Shown here piece after piece: positions 7,870-15,695 of a stretch of 15,747 nt of DNA. Made by a program: the position numbers and the translations under genes. This stretch comes from CANLBN01 sp050633825 (lineage in GTDB: Bacteria; Pseudomonadota; Gammaproteobacteria; Pseudomonadales; Cellvibrionaceae): contig JBOEHG010000005.1 of the NCBI GenBank assembly GCA_050633825.1, positions 1 to 15,747 on the forward strand, in the 5' to 3' direction. Below the pieces are notes generated by a model that saw nothing but the letters and a program-made list of their open reading frames with translations, was not told the origin of the DNA and made no database searches. Each line of letters starts with the position of its first letter. Positions within the stretch are counted from its first letter, which is position 1.

Positions 7870-9270
7870 GTGTCCGTCCCATCCAATATCGAACGCCTGC
7901 TTGAAGGGTATCAAGTACCCTATTCATTTACTGAAGTTACCGAAGTGGGCCGCACGGCAAACAGTGATGTTGTTGAGCTAAAAGCGTATAACGCCGCCAG
8001 AGCAACCGTGTTAAAAAATGCCAATAACGATAAGCTTATTGCTATTTCGCGGAGCGACACCCTGCTCGACTTTAAACAAATCAACGAGCTTTATGGTGCC
8101 GAATATGTAGCCTTATGTGGTGAGCCATTACAACAGTTTATGAATAGCTGTGGTGTTGATGCAGTGCCTGCCTTACCTGGGCTGAATGATCTACCCACAG
8201 TGGTAGATGAAGGTTTATTGGAGTATGAGTCCGTCTTTTTAGATATTGGTATCGGCACTCAATATATTCAGCTTGCTCAGAAGAACTTCCGCCAGCTTTT
8301 GGGGGAAACTAAAATAGGCAATATTGTCACACCATTATGCAAACTGGAAATTCCCACCGAGCCAGAAGATGACGCTAAGAATATTGAATACAGTGTTAGC
8401 ATTTTTACTGAACGTCGAATCAAATCACGCTTAGAAGAGACACTGGAATTCCCACCCCTACCCGTCACTGCCGAACGTATTATTAAACTACGAGTGAATC
8501 CCCACGCCGATATCAGTGACCTTACGGATATTGTTGAGTTAGATGCAAGCTTATCTGCGCAAGTCGTGAGCTGGGCAGCATCGCCTTACTACTCTGCTCC
8601 AGGCTCTATCAAGTCGATTCACGATGCCATTGTTCGGGTATTGGGTTTCGATATGGTACTGAACCTCGCACTCGGTCTGGCATTAGGCAACACCCTTAAA
8701 ATGCCCAAAAGCGGCCCCCATGGCTGCCTACCTTATTGGCAACAATCGGTCTATACCGCGGCAGCAACCGAGGCGCTAGTGACTTGTATCCCCCGTGAAA
8801 GCCGGCCCAGTTTTGGGACAGCTTACCTTGCTGGGCTACTCAATAATTTTGGTTATTTAATTATTGCCGAGGTTTTTACCAACCAGTTCGAGTCCATTTG
8901 CCAACATATCGACGCAAATCCGCAAGCATCAGTACAAGCGGTGGAAAGGCATATTGTTGGTGTCGACCGCAACCAGCTGGCCTCTTGGCTAATGGGCTAT
9001 TGGCACATGCCAGACACGATTTGTAATGCGCTACGTCACCAAAGCGACCCTGAATATAAGGGTGATGATTGGGAATATTCATCTCTGTTGTACCTCTCCA
9101 GCAAATTGTTGCAAGAGCGTGGTTTATTGATGGGGGCTTCTAGTGAGCCTATTGATGAAAGCGTCTTTAAACGACTCAATATCACTCGCGAAGCCGCTAC
9201 TGAAGCCATTGATAACTTAATGGAATCCAGTGAAGAATTACAAGCAATGGCAAAACAGATGGGCGATTAG
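7870..9270 (+). CDS. YbaK/aminoacyl-tRNA-deacylase-like plus HDOD domain protein
   Basis: This 466-residue protein joins two domains. Residues about 1-155 resemble the YbaK/ProX family of aminoacyl-tRNA editing proteins, including a lysine in the expected place (K49, in VLKN) and the later PALPGL and VVDEGLLEY blocks. Residues about 190-390 form an HDOD domain, recognised from LPVTAERIIKL, VELDASLSAQVV and IHDAIVRVLGF. The HD catalytic pair is replaced by N325-N326 (LLNNFG), as expected for HDOD, which is a non-hydrolytic signalling relative of HD domains. Known pseudomonad proteins have this same pairing; their role is thought to be regulatory but is not defined. The start is GTG at 7870, backed by AGGAG at 7859-7863. 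The 142-bp gap after recG lets it have its own promoter, though none is clear. Confidence 0.88.
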   Translation: MSVPSNIERLLEGYQVPYSFTEVTEVGRTANSDVVELKAYNAARATVLKNANNDKLIAISRSDTLLDFKQINELYGAEYVALCGEPLQQFMNSCGVDAVPALPGLNDLPTVVDEGLLEYESVFLDIGIGTQYIQLAQKNFRQLLGETKIGNIVTPLCKLEIPTEPEDDAKNIEYSVSIFTERRIKSRLEETLEFPPLPVTAERIIKLRVNPHADISDLTDIVELDASLSAQVVSWAASPYYSAPGSIKSIHDAIVRVLGFDMVLNLALGLALGNTLKMPKSGPHGCLPYWQQSVYTAAATEALVTCIPRESRPSFGTAYLAGLLNNFGYLIIAEVFTNQFESICQHIDANPQASVQAVERHIVGVDRNQLASWLMGYWHMPDTICNALRHQSDPEYKGDDWEYSSLLYLSSKLLQERGLLMGASSEPIDESVFKRLNITREAATEAIDNLMESSEELQAMAKQMGD

Positions 9271-9284
9271 CGCCTGATCCTATA

Positions 9285-9315
9285 GAATGCCCTTCACATT
9301 TTTGGAAGGGCATTC
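9285..9315 (+). promoter_or_regulatory. Perfect 11-bp hairpin sequestering the ubiC Shine-Dalgarno
   Basis: The arms GAATGCCCTTC (9285-9295) and GAAGGGCATTC (9305-9315) pair perfectly around a 9-nt loop containing five T. The 3' arm contains most of the GGAAGGG (9304-9310) that is the best ribosome binding site for ubiC. The hairpin has no T-run after it on either strand, so a standard Rho-independent terminator is less likely than control of translation or mRNA 3'-end protection of the upstream HDOD transcript. Confidence 0.65.
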
Positions 9316-9318
9316 AGT

Positions 9319-9939
9319 TTGGCACCCTGCAGTTCACATAAACCAGCATCTTGGCAACGCGGCCCAAAGTGGCAAGCGACCTCCTTCCAACATAATCAAC
9401 TCCCCAAACACCTTAGCGCTTGGTTACTGGATCAAGGTTCGCTGACTCAAAAATTGGTTGAACGCTCTCAAGGGCGACTACGGGTCAAAGTATTACAACA
9501 GCGTATTCAAGCTGCCCGTCTCTCAGAATACAAAGCACTAGCGCAACCCGTTCATTCCAAACGCAGCTCTGCAAAGCCCACTTCAAAGCCCATTGCATTT
9601 AATACCCGGCGCTGGGCAGTGGTGCGTGAAGTGGTGCTCTATGGGAATGATGTACCCTGGGTATATGCACGCACCATTATTCCCTTATTAACACTAAAAG
9701 GCTCGTTGCGACGCTTACATTACCTAGGTAATAAGCCTCTAGGGGGTGCCTTGTTTGCCGACCCATCGATGCGTCGCCAAGGCTTGGAATTGGCAGAGAT
9801 CACCACACAAGACTTGCCCCCCAATGCACAATCACTACACGCTTCTAAAGGTTCTATCTGGGGCAGGAGATCACTATTTTTTCTTAAAAATAAGCCCTTG
9901 CTTGTTTGTGAAGTATTTCTGGAAAAACTCATTAAATAG
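9319..9939 (+). CDS. ubiC: Chorismate lyase UbiC
   Basis: The product (206 residues) converts chorismate to 4-hydroxybenzoate and pyruvate, the first committed step of ubiquinone synthesis, in the cytoplasm. Recognisable blocks are LDQGSLTQKL, VVREVVLYGNDVPWVYART (R103 matching active-site R76 of E. coli UbiC), LHYLGNKPLGGALF, WGRRSLFFL and the ending PLLVCEVFL (E198 matching catalytic E155). It is about 40 residues longer than E. coli UbiC. Part of the excess is a basic, Ser/Lys-rich insert at about residues 75-95. The start is TTG at 9319. No ATG or GTG exists upstream in frame after the stop at 9283, and GGAAGGG lies 8 nt before it. This binding site sits in a hairpin. ubiA follows after 78 bp, so the two are likely one operon. 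Confidence 0.94.
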   Translation: MAPCSSHKPASWQRGPKWQATSFQHNQLPKHLSAWLLDQGSLTQKLVERSQGRLRVKVLQQRIQAARLSEYKALAQPVHSKRSSAKPTSKPIAFNTRRWAVVREVVLYGNDVPWVYARTIIPLLTLKGSLRRLHYLGNKPLGGALFADPSMRRQGLELAEITTQDLPPNAQSLHASKGSIWGRRSLFFLKNKPLLVCEVFLEKLIK

Positions 9940-10017
9940 CTATCTTGCTTGAATCTAACTTGAAGCCAAAAGCCTTATTGTGGCAATCTTGCCATTCACT
10001 ATCGATGATTGGACATC

Positions 10018-10899
10018 ATGATAACGATCCCCAACATTACTATCCCTGAAAAAGCCAAACCTTACTGGGAGTTGATGCGTTTTCACCGCCCCATTGGCAT
10101 ACTACTGTTGTTATGGCCTACATGGTGGGCCTTGTGGCTAGCGGCCGAAGGGTTTCCGAGATTTTCCGTGTTTATTATCTTCACTCTGGGCGTTATCGTC
10201 ATGCGAGCCGCGGGCTGTATTATTAACGATATTGCTGATCGCAACTTTGATAAACATGTGGCACGCACTGACCAACGACCTCTAGTAAGCGGCGCCTTAT
10301 CACTTAATCAGGCCAAAAAAGCCTTAGTGATTGCCCTTGCCATTGCTTTTTTTCTGGTGTTATTCACCAACCCTTTAACCATCTATCTATCCTTTGTTGC
10401 AGCAGCACTCGCCTGCACTTATCCATTTATGAAGCGCTATACCCACTTACCGCAAGTGGTATTAGGTGCTGCATTTTCAATGAGCATACCAATGGCCTTT
10501 GCCGCTCAAACCGGTAGCCTAGACCCGCTGGTCATCGTGATTTATGTGACTAACTTATTATGGACAGTGGTATACGATACTTTTTATGGGATGACAGACC
10601 GGGAATATGACAAAGCCATTGGCGTAAAATCCACAGCCATATTATTTGAAGGTAATGAGCAAGTCATTACCGGCAGCCTCCAATTGCTAGTGCTATCCGG
10701 TTTTTGGTTAATCGGGCAGCGCTTTGATTTGGGTATGTTTTATTATCTCGCGGTGGTCATTGCGGCAGGTTTGATGTTTTATCATCAAATGTTGATTAAC
10801 CGACGCCAAAGCAATGCTTACTTCAAAGCCTTTATTCACAATCATTGGCTGGGCTTGTGTATCTTTTTAGGTATTTTTCTTCATTACGCGTTATCTTAA
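10018..10899 (+). CDS. ubiA: 4-hydroxybenzoate polyprenyltransferase UbiA
   Basis: This inner-membrane prenyltransferase attaches the polyprenyl chain to 4-hydroxybenzoate, the step right after UbiC. The 293-residue product is almost entirely hydrophobic helices, consistent with the family's nine-helix fold and with 290 residues in E. coli. The two Mg-diphosphate-binding motifs are present: N70-D71-x2-D74-x3-D78 (NDIADRNFD) and D187/D194/D198 (DTFYGMTDREYD). The N-terminal FHRPIGILLLLWPTWWAL block is also typical. The ATG at 10018 is chosen; an in-frame TTG at 10009 would add three residues, and neither has a strong Shine-Dalgarno. A weak 5-bp hairpin precedes it. A Pho box begins 3 bp after the stop, so transcription of phoB is likely separate from this gene. 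Confidence 0.96.
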   Translation: MITIPNITIPEKAKPYWELMRFHRPIGILLLLWPTWWALWLAAEGFPRFSVFIIFTLGVIVMRAAGCIINDIADRNFDKHVARTDQRPLVSGALSLNQAKKALVIALAIAFFLVLFTNPLTIYLSFVAAALACTYPFMKRYTHLPQVVLGAAFSMSIPMAFAAQTGSLDPLVIVIYVTNLLWTVVYDTFYGMTDREYDKAIGVKSTAILFEGNEQVITGSLQLLVLSGFWLIGQRFDLGMFYYLAVVIAAGLMFYHQMLINRRQSNAYFKAFIHNHWLGLCIFLGIFLHYALS

Positions 10900-10902
10900 T
10901 CA

Positions 10903-10936
10903 CTGTCATATAATTGTAATAAGACCGTTATTTAAT
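10903..10936 (+). promoter_or_regulatory. Pho box plus -10 element, promoter of phoB
   Basis: CTGTCATATAATTGTAAT at 10903-10920 is two 7-bp PhoB half-sites in the standard 11-bp phase: CTGTCAT (perfect) and TTGTAAT (5 of 7), with an A/T linker ATAA. TTTAAT at 10931-10936, 10 bp after the box, is one mismatch from the sigma-70 -10 consensus, the spacing of classic Pho promoters where the box replaces the -35. The start of transcription would be near 10943, ahead of the phoB ribosome binding site. This predicts positive autoregulation of phoBR under phosphate starvation. Confidence 0.85.
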
Positions 10937-10965
10937 GGTAATCTCTTTTGGATGCCGGGAACGCC

Positions 10966-11673
10966 ATGAACTCAGATAAAACCATCCTTATTGTCGATGA
11001 TGAGGCCCCTATCCGCGATATGTTGCGTGTCGCTTTGGAGATGGCTGACTATCGCTGCCTTGAAGCAGAAGATGCTCAGCAAGCCCACGCTATTGTCGTC
11101 GATGAAAAACCCAGCCTTATTCTATTGGACTGGATGCTACCCGGCACCAGTGGTATCGAACTCGCACGACGACTGAAAAAAGATGAACTGACCGCTTCTA
11201 TCCCCATTATCATGCTGACGGCAAAGGGCGAAGAAGATAATAAAATACAAGGCTTAGAAGTGGGTGCTGACGATTATATTACCAAGCCTTTCTCACCTAG
11301 GGAGCTGGTGGCACGTTTAAAAGCTGTACTGCGCAGAACAGAGAATATCGCCACTTTGGGCCCCATCACGATTGAAGGTCTGTGCATGGACCCTGTCAGT
11401 CATGTAGTGACTGTTAGTGACCAGCCCGTACAAATGGGGCCAACAGAATACCGCTTGTTAGAGTTCTTCTTGACTCATCAGGATCGTGTCTACACTCGTA
11501 GCCAATTACTGGATCATGTCTGGGGTGGTAATGTTTATGTAGAAGAAAGAACTGTCGATGTTCATATTCGACGCCTGCGTAAAGCCCTTCAAATCGATAA
11601 TCATGATCGATTTATTCAAACTGTCCGCGGAACAGGCTATCGCTTCTCGACGAAACTAGCATTGAAAGCATAG
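10966..11673 (+). CDS. phoB: PhoB, phosphate-regulon response regulator
   Basis: The 235-residue protein has an OmpR/PhoB architecture: a receiver domain, about residues 4-120, and a winged-helix DNA-binding domain, about 135-230. Phosphorylation residues are complete: acidic pocket D11-D12, phosphoacceptor D55 (LLDWMLPG), T85 (MLTAKGEED) and K107 (YITKPF). The effector domain carries MGPTEYRLLEFF, VYVEERTVDVHIRRLRKAL and a VRGTGYRF wing, all as in PhoB. The ATG at 10966 has CGGGAA just upstream; a TTG at 10948 in frame would add six residues ahead of the family start and is less likely. It is followed by phoR after 44 bp and preceded by a Pho box, so it both belongs to and controls the phosphate regulon. 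Confidence 0.96.
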   Translation: MNSDKTILIVDDEAPIRDMLRVALEMADYRCLEAEDAQQAHAIVVDEKPSLILLDWMLPGTSGIELARRLKKDELTASIPIIMLTAKGEEDNKIQGLEVGADDYITKPFSPRELVARLKAVLRRTENIATLGPITIEGLCMDPVSHVVTVSDQPVQMGPTEYRLLEFFLTHQDRVYTRSQLLDHVWGGNVYVEERTVDVHIRRLRKALQIDNHDRFIQTVRGTGYRFSTKLALKA

Positions 11674-11717
11674 AATAGCGCTCTTCTATTTAAGAGAGAT
11701 CTTCCTAAGGATCCATT

Positions 11718-13028
11718 TTGCAAGACTACGGCATTGCCTCTGAAATTCGTCGCCTGATTCTGATTGTCATTATTGCCTCAGTGATAGGGCTTATTGTAGA
11801 CCAACTGCTAATCACTTTATTAGTTACGCTATTACTCTATTCTATCCACCACATTAAAAACTTAAACCTCCTCGTCAAATGGCTACAACATCGACGCCTT
11901 GAAGATATTCATGATACGGACGGCTTGTGGGGCCGAGTATTTGACCTCCTTGGTCGTCACAAACGACGAGAGATCAAAGACCGTAATCGCTTAAAAGCCG
12001 TTATTGATCGCATTGATGCAACTACAGCAGCACTAAACGATGCCGTCATTTTATTGAGCAACGAAAATACCCTGAATTGGTGGAACAAAGCCACCGAATA
12101 TTTATTGGACTTAAAAGCATCAGATACGGGTAACTCGATCATTAACTATATCCGTAACCCTCTATTCGTTAACTACCTTGAATCCGGTGACTATAGTATT
12201 CCTCTCACCCTGCCTTCACCTCGGCATCAAGATAAACAACTGGAGTTCCAAATCACTCGCTTTGGACAAGGGGAAGCTTTAATTATCGTGCGCGACATTA
12301 CGCGTATTTATAAACTAGAACAAATGCGCAAAGACTTTGTGGCCAATGTTAGTCATGAACTAAGAACACCCCTCACGGTAATTCGCGGTTATTTGGAAAC
12401 CATTGAAGATAGCCCAGACCCAGCATTAAAAGAAAATACGATGCTGCACAAAGCGCTTGATCAAATGCAACAACAAGCTGCCCGTATGACAACAATGATC
12501 AATGACCTTACCATGTTGTCAAAACTCGAAACCGATTCCATGAGCAATAGCCAGCAGGCTGTTTTATTGAAGCCTTTGCTGGAAATGATTTGTACTGAAG
12601 CACGCAGCATTAGTGGTGACGACAAGCATCAAATCATTCTGAACTGTAGTGACAAAATAAGTTTACTCAGCAATGACCGGGAATTACACAGCGCGTTTTC
12701 TAACCTTATTACCAATGCTGTTAAATATTCACCGCCGGAAAAAACCATTACTATCTCCGTCACTATTAACCTTGCTGGTAACCTTATTGTCACAGTGGAA
12801 GACCAAGGTATTGGTATCGAACAACAACATATCAGCCGCCTAACAGAACGCTTTTACCGTGTGGATGCCAGCCGTTCAATTCAAACCGGCGGCACAGGAT
12901 TAGGCTTGGCCATTGTAAAACATATCCTATTGCGCCACGATGGCCGCTTACAAATAGAAAGTTACTATGGCAAAGGCAGTAAATTTACGTGTATCTTTCC
13001 TGAACAAAGAGTTGTTACTTCAGTGTAA
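11718..13028 (+). CDS. phoR: PhoR, phosphate-regulon sensor histidine kinase
   Basis: This membrane-bound histidine kinase (436 residues) pairs with PhoB. An N-terminal hydrophobic region at residues about 12-46 anchors it without a large periplasmic domain, as in E. coli PhoR, which senses phosphate through the Pst/PhoU system rather than directly. A PAS-like domain lies at about 95-200. The H-box is FVANVSHELRTPLTVIRGYL with phosphoacceptor H213. The ATPase part has the N-box (NLITNAVKYS), G1 (DQGIGI), F-box (FYRVD) and G2 (GGTGLGLAIVKH). The start is TTG at 11718, supported by TAAGGA six nt upstream; there is no earlier good start. Downstream the next gene begins after 84 bp. No clear terminator follows it. 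Confidence 0.95.
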   Translation: MQDYGIASEIRRLILIVIIASVIGLIVDQLLITLLVTLLLYSIHHIKNLNLLVKWLQHRRLEDIHDTDGLWGRVFDLLGRHKRREIKDRNRLKAVIDRIDATTAALNDAVILLSNENTLNWWNKATEYLLDLKASDTGNSIINYIRNPLFVNYLESGDYSIPLTLPSPRHQDKQLEFQITRFGQGEALIIVRDITRIYKLEQMRKDFVANVSHELRTPLTVIRGYLETIEDSPDPALKENTMLHKALDQMQQQAARMTTMINDLTMLSKLETDSMSNSQQAVLLKPLLEMICTEARSISGDDKHQIILNCSDKISLLSNDRELHSAFSNLITNAVKYSPPEKTITISVTINLAGNLIVTVEDQGIGIEQQHISRLTERFYRVDASRSIQTGGTGLGLAIVKHILLRHDGRLQIESYYGKGSKFTCIFPEQRVVTSV

Positions 13029-13112
13029 GTAAAACTGTTTTCGAATACCTATAGTCTACTTTACTATATTGACCGTACTATATGCCTATGCGCTTTGCTT
13101 TGATGGACTTTC

Positions 13113-14282
13113 ATGGCTCTCCCAAACTATCCTAAGTTACAACATCGTTTCCTGACATCGATTGATGATGTCAATGCGGATCAGTGGAATGCTGTTTGCG
13201 GTAACGATTATCCTTTTCTACGCTATGAATTTTTTGCCGCACTTGAAAAAAGCCAAAGCACAAACAAAACAACCGGCTGGCAGCCTTATCATTTAATTGT
13301 CGAAGATAAGGCTCACAAACTCCTTGCTGCCTTACCTTTATTTATTAAACATCATTCTTACGGTGAATATGTATTTGATTGGGCTTGGGCAGACGCCTAC
13401 CATCGTTACGGTCAGGAATATTATCCCAAATTACTTAATGCCATCCCTTTTACACCGGCAACAGGACCACGCTGGGGAATCGATAAAGCAATTGATAGTG
13501 ATGATTTTCAAAATGATTTATTTGCTATTGTTGAGCAAGAGGCATTAAGGCTACAACTTTCATCAAGCCATTGGTTATTCACCAATACATCTTGCTGCGC
13601 CAGTTTAACCCAACAAGACTATATGCAACGTGTTGGCTGCCAGTACCACTGGCTTAATAAAGGCTATAAGAATTTTGATCATTTTTTAGAAAGCTTTACC
13701 TCCCGCAAAAGAAAAAATCTGAATAAAGAACGACGTAAAGTCAGCGAACAGAATATACAACTCCTCGCAAAAGAAGGGGCTGAGATTACTGAAGAAGAAT
13801 GGCAGGCTTTTTACTTGTTCTACCATATGACCTATTTCAAACGCAGTGGTCGACAAGGCTATTTAAGCGACTCTTTTTTCCCCCTACTCGCAAACTCACT
13901 CCCACAACATCTAATGATGGTGCAAGCATTTAAAGGCGATGAAATGATCGCAGCTGCACTTTACTTTAAAGACAGTGACACCTTATATGGCCGTTATTGG
14001 GGGTGTAAGGAAGAGTATGACCAGTTGCACTTTGAAGCCTGTTACTACCAAGGCATTGAATATGCTATACGTCATCAATTAAAACGCTTTGATCCCGGTG
14101 CACAGGGCGAACATAAAATTCAGCGTGGCTTTACACCAATAAAAACCTACTCTTATCACTGGATTGCCAATGATGAATTTCGAGACGGTATTGCTCATTT
14201 TTTACAGTCTGAATCCAAACAAATGGAACATTATATAAAAGCAGCAAGCGAGCGCTTACCGTTTAAAACGCCAGACCAATAA
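13113..14282 (+). CDS. DUF482/COG3146 GNAT-like acyltransferase family protein
   Basis: The 389-residue product matches the DUF482 (PF04339, COG3146) family, predicted to have a GNAT/FemAB-like acyltransferase fold. Characteristic blocks are FLRYEFFAALEKS near residues 35-47, YVFDWAWADAYHRYG, SRKRKNLNKERRKV near 205, GRYWGCKEEYDQLHFEACYYQGIEYAI and the late FDPGAQGEHKIQRGFTP. The tail is the strongest signature. Its substrate is not established, and a link to cell-wall biosynthesis is only in the family's name. The ATG at 13113 has only a weak GGA nearby. The 84-bp gap from phoR holds short A/T-rich inverted repeats but no convincing promoter. Its last 27 bp overlap, on opposite strands, the end of the DUF938 gene. 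Confidence 0.88.
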   Translation: MALPNYPKLQHRFLTSIDDVNADQWNAVCGNDYPFLRYEFFAALEKSQSTNKTTGWQPYHLIVEDKAHKLLAALPLFIKHHSYGEYVFDWAWADAYHRYGQEYYPKLLNAIPFTPATGPRWGIDKAIDSDDFQNDLFAIVEQEALRLQLSSSHWLFTNTSCCASLTQQDYMQRVGCQYHWLNKGYKNFDHFLESFTSRKRKNLNKERRKVSEQNIQLLAKEGAEITEEEWQAFYLFYHMTYFKRSGRQGYLSDSFFPLLANSLPQHLMMVQAFKGDEMIAAALYFKDSDTLYGRYWGCKEEYDQLHFEACYYQGIEYAIRHQLKRFDPGAQGEHKIQRGFTPIKTYSYHWIANDEFRDGIAHFLQSESKQMEHYIKAASERLPFKTPDQ

Positions 14283-14852
14283 ACGGTTATTCGCTGGCAT
14301 AGGGTGATCTTCCTCAAAAGTAAAACCACGATCTTCAGCCAGTTTATTGACCCATTCAAAATCACGAATACCTCGTCCAATATCCGCCGCCTTAAGCCAT
14401 TGATCAAAGCGAGCATTACTCTCACTTGTAAATTGGCCTTCGTAATTAAACGGACCATAAGTAATTAAAAAACCATTCTCATTAATATATTTTGATGCCT
14501 TTTTTATACATTTACGCACAACAGATTCCGACATAATGTGCAAAGTATTTGCCATAAAAATAGCATCATAAGTATTATCGTTATTCCCTTTTTCGGCGAC
14601 ATCAAATATAAGCGGAGGAAGTATATTATCTAGGCCAGACTCAGCAATCCACAAATTAATGCCTTCATGATTTTCTTTAAGATCACTGGTTTGCCATACT
14701 ACATGGGGTAAAGACTCAGCAAAATACACTGCATGCTGACCCGTACCACTACCGACTTCAAGTACCGTTTGAGAATCGGCCAGCAAGCGACTCAACTGAT
14801 TTAAAATAGGAATACTATTATTTTCGCAGGCTTGGGAAAACGGTTTGATCAT
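14256..14852 (-). CDS. DUF938 family SAM-dependent methyltransferase
   Basis: This 198-residue cytoplasmic protein belongs to the DUF938 (PF06080) family. The N-terminal PFSQACENNSIPIL is the family hallmark, and the C-terminal PMPANNRLLVWRF is the other. Between them lies SAM motif I, VLEVGSGTGQH (E32 to H40), then SDL at the second strand, and a motif-IV-like region FMANTLHIM. No member has a firm substrate that I know of. It is convergent with the DUF482 gene and shares 27 bp with it. The upstream membrane-protein gene on the same strand ends 77 bp before its start, so cotranscription is possible. The start ATG has no strong Shine-Dalgarno. Confidence 0.9.
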   Translation of the reverse strand: MIKPFSQACENNSIPILNQLSRLLADSQTVLEVGSGTGQHAVYFAESLPHVVWQTSDLKENHEGINLWIAESGLDNILPPLIFDVAEKGNNDNTYDAIFMANTLHIMSESVVRKCIKKASKYINENGFLITYGPFNYEGQFTSESNARFDQWLKAADIGRGIRDFEWVNKLAEDRGFTFEEDHPMPANNRLLVWRFKR

Positions 14853-14929
14853 ATCGTTTTTCTAAACATTTTATTATTAGGTGAACTTTACTTAAACGTA
14901 AAAGGATGTCAATAGCTAAAGCCTATGAA

Positions 14930-15586
14930 TTATTCTGTTGGCTTAGCATTCTTTAAATGAATAATTAAACGACAAAAGCGATAAACAGGGTAAACAAGAA
15001 TGAATAATAAGGTAATTAAATCCCCAACATTTCTCCTTTTCCAATAATACTCATTGACTGGAAGATAATTAATATGGGTAATTCCCGAGTCATTGAGCTT
15101 AGCGGTAAACTCAGTTTTATCTTCATATACCGTATAGCTAGAATGGGAACCAGGATTAACAATGCCGTAAATATAGTACGAGCCGCTTTCTGTTTCACCA
15201 TAAGCTAACGCGTCATTAATCGCAACAGAAGCAATATTACCAGATAGGGACTCACCAATATCTACTGGAGAGAAATTCCAATTATCCATTACATCTATCG
15301 TCACTAATTGAGTATCGTCACTGACCGGAATTGTCCAATAATCAGTTAACGGCGCATCAACACCTCTAATACCTTCACAAACAAAGACGGTAACAATAAT
15401 AGCGATAAATAAATAAGGCATTAAACTGAAGGGATAAAAGAAGCCTTTTAATACTAATGACTTGGTTTCCTGTACTTTCCTGCACTTAAGGATAACCCAA
15501 AATAGTAACGCTAAAATACTGCCAATAATAAGTGAAATAATTGTATAAAAGATACCTAAGAAAATAAGCTGAAACAAAGGGCCCAT
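14930..15586 (-). CDS. Unrecognised three-helix membrane protein with extracytoplasmic domain
   Basis: I do not recognise this 218-residue protein. Hydrophobic helices are seen at residues about 6-33, 49-72 and 187-206. The basic loop between the first two (KCRKVQETKS) should be cytoplasmic. By positive-inside reasoning, residues about 73-185, a polar and beta-strand-like stretch rich in Asp, Asn, Ser and Tyr, would then face the periplasm, and the C-terminus (RLIIHLKNAK) the cytoplasm. No catalytic or metal-binding motif is apparent and there is only one cysteine near each helix. It lies upstream of DUF938 on the same strand. It is A/T-rich like the left end of the window. The upstream region 15587-15747 has TATAAA at a plausible -10 position but no good -35. 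Confidence 0.68.
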   Translation of the reverse strand: MGPLFQLIFLGIFYTIISLIIGSILALLFWVILKCRKVQETKSLVLKGFFYPFSLMPYLFIAIIVTVFVCEGIRGVDAPLTDYWTIPVSDDTQLVTIDVMDNWNFSPVDIGESLSGNIASVAINDALAYGETESGSYYIYGIVNPGSHSSYTVYEDKTEFTAKLNDSGITHINYLPVNEYYWKRRNVGDLITLLFILVYPVYRFCRLIIHLKNAKPTE

Positions 15587-15680
15587 AATAAATAACTCTA
15601 TTCGTTGCTTATATATTTATAACATTTAACATTTGAGGTATCCCAGACAATGTTAACAGCACTAAAAAAACTAAATATAA

Positions 15681-15695
15681 AACCCTTCGAGGGTT
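15681..15695 (-). terminator. Weak intrinsic-terminator candidate
   Basis: A 6-bp stem (AACCCT/AGGGTT) with a CGA loop, read on the - strand, is followed by a T-rich stretch (TTATATTTAG, then seven T). It would end a - strand transcript from a gene beyond the right edge. The stem is short, so this is tentative. The rest of 15587-15747 shows no gene of useful length. Confidence 0.35.

Noticed and set aside
9980..9994. TGGCA/TGCCA hairpin before ubiA as a terminator.
   Set aside because: Only a 5-bp stem and no T-run after it.
11679..11696. CTCTT/AAGAG hairpin between phoB and phoR.
   Set aside because: The stem is 5 bp, weak, with no T-run; the genes are expected to be cotranscribed.
13049..13082. 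TATAGT/ACTATA inverted repeat, a repeated TACTATAT and TTGACC between phoR and the DUF482 gene, as a promoter.
   Set aside because: No -10 is found at 16-18 bp from TTGACC, and the repeats are short and A/T-rich.
15622..15635. Tandem AACATTT repeat upstream of the membrane-protein gene as a regulator-binding iteron.
   Set aside because: Only two 7-bp units in A/T-rich sequence; likely chance.
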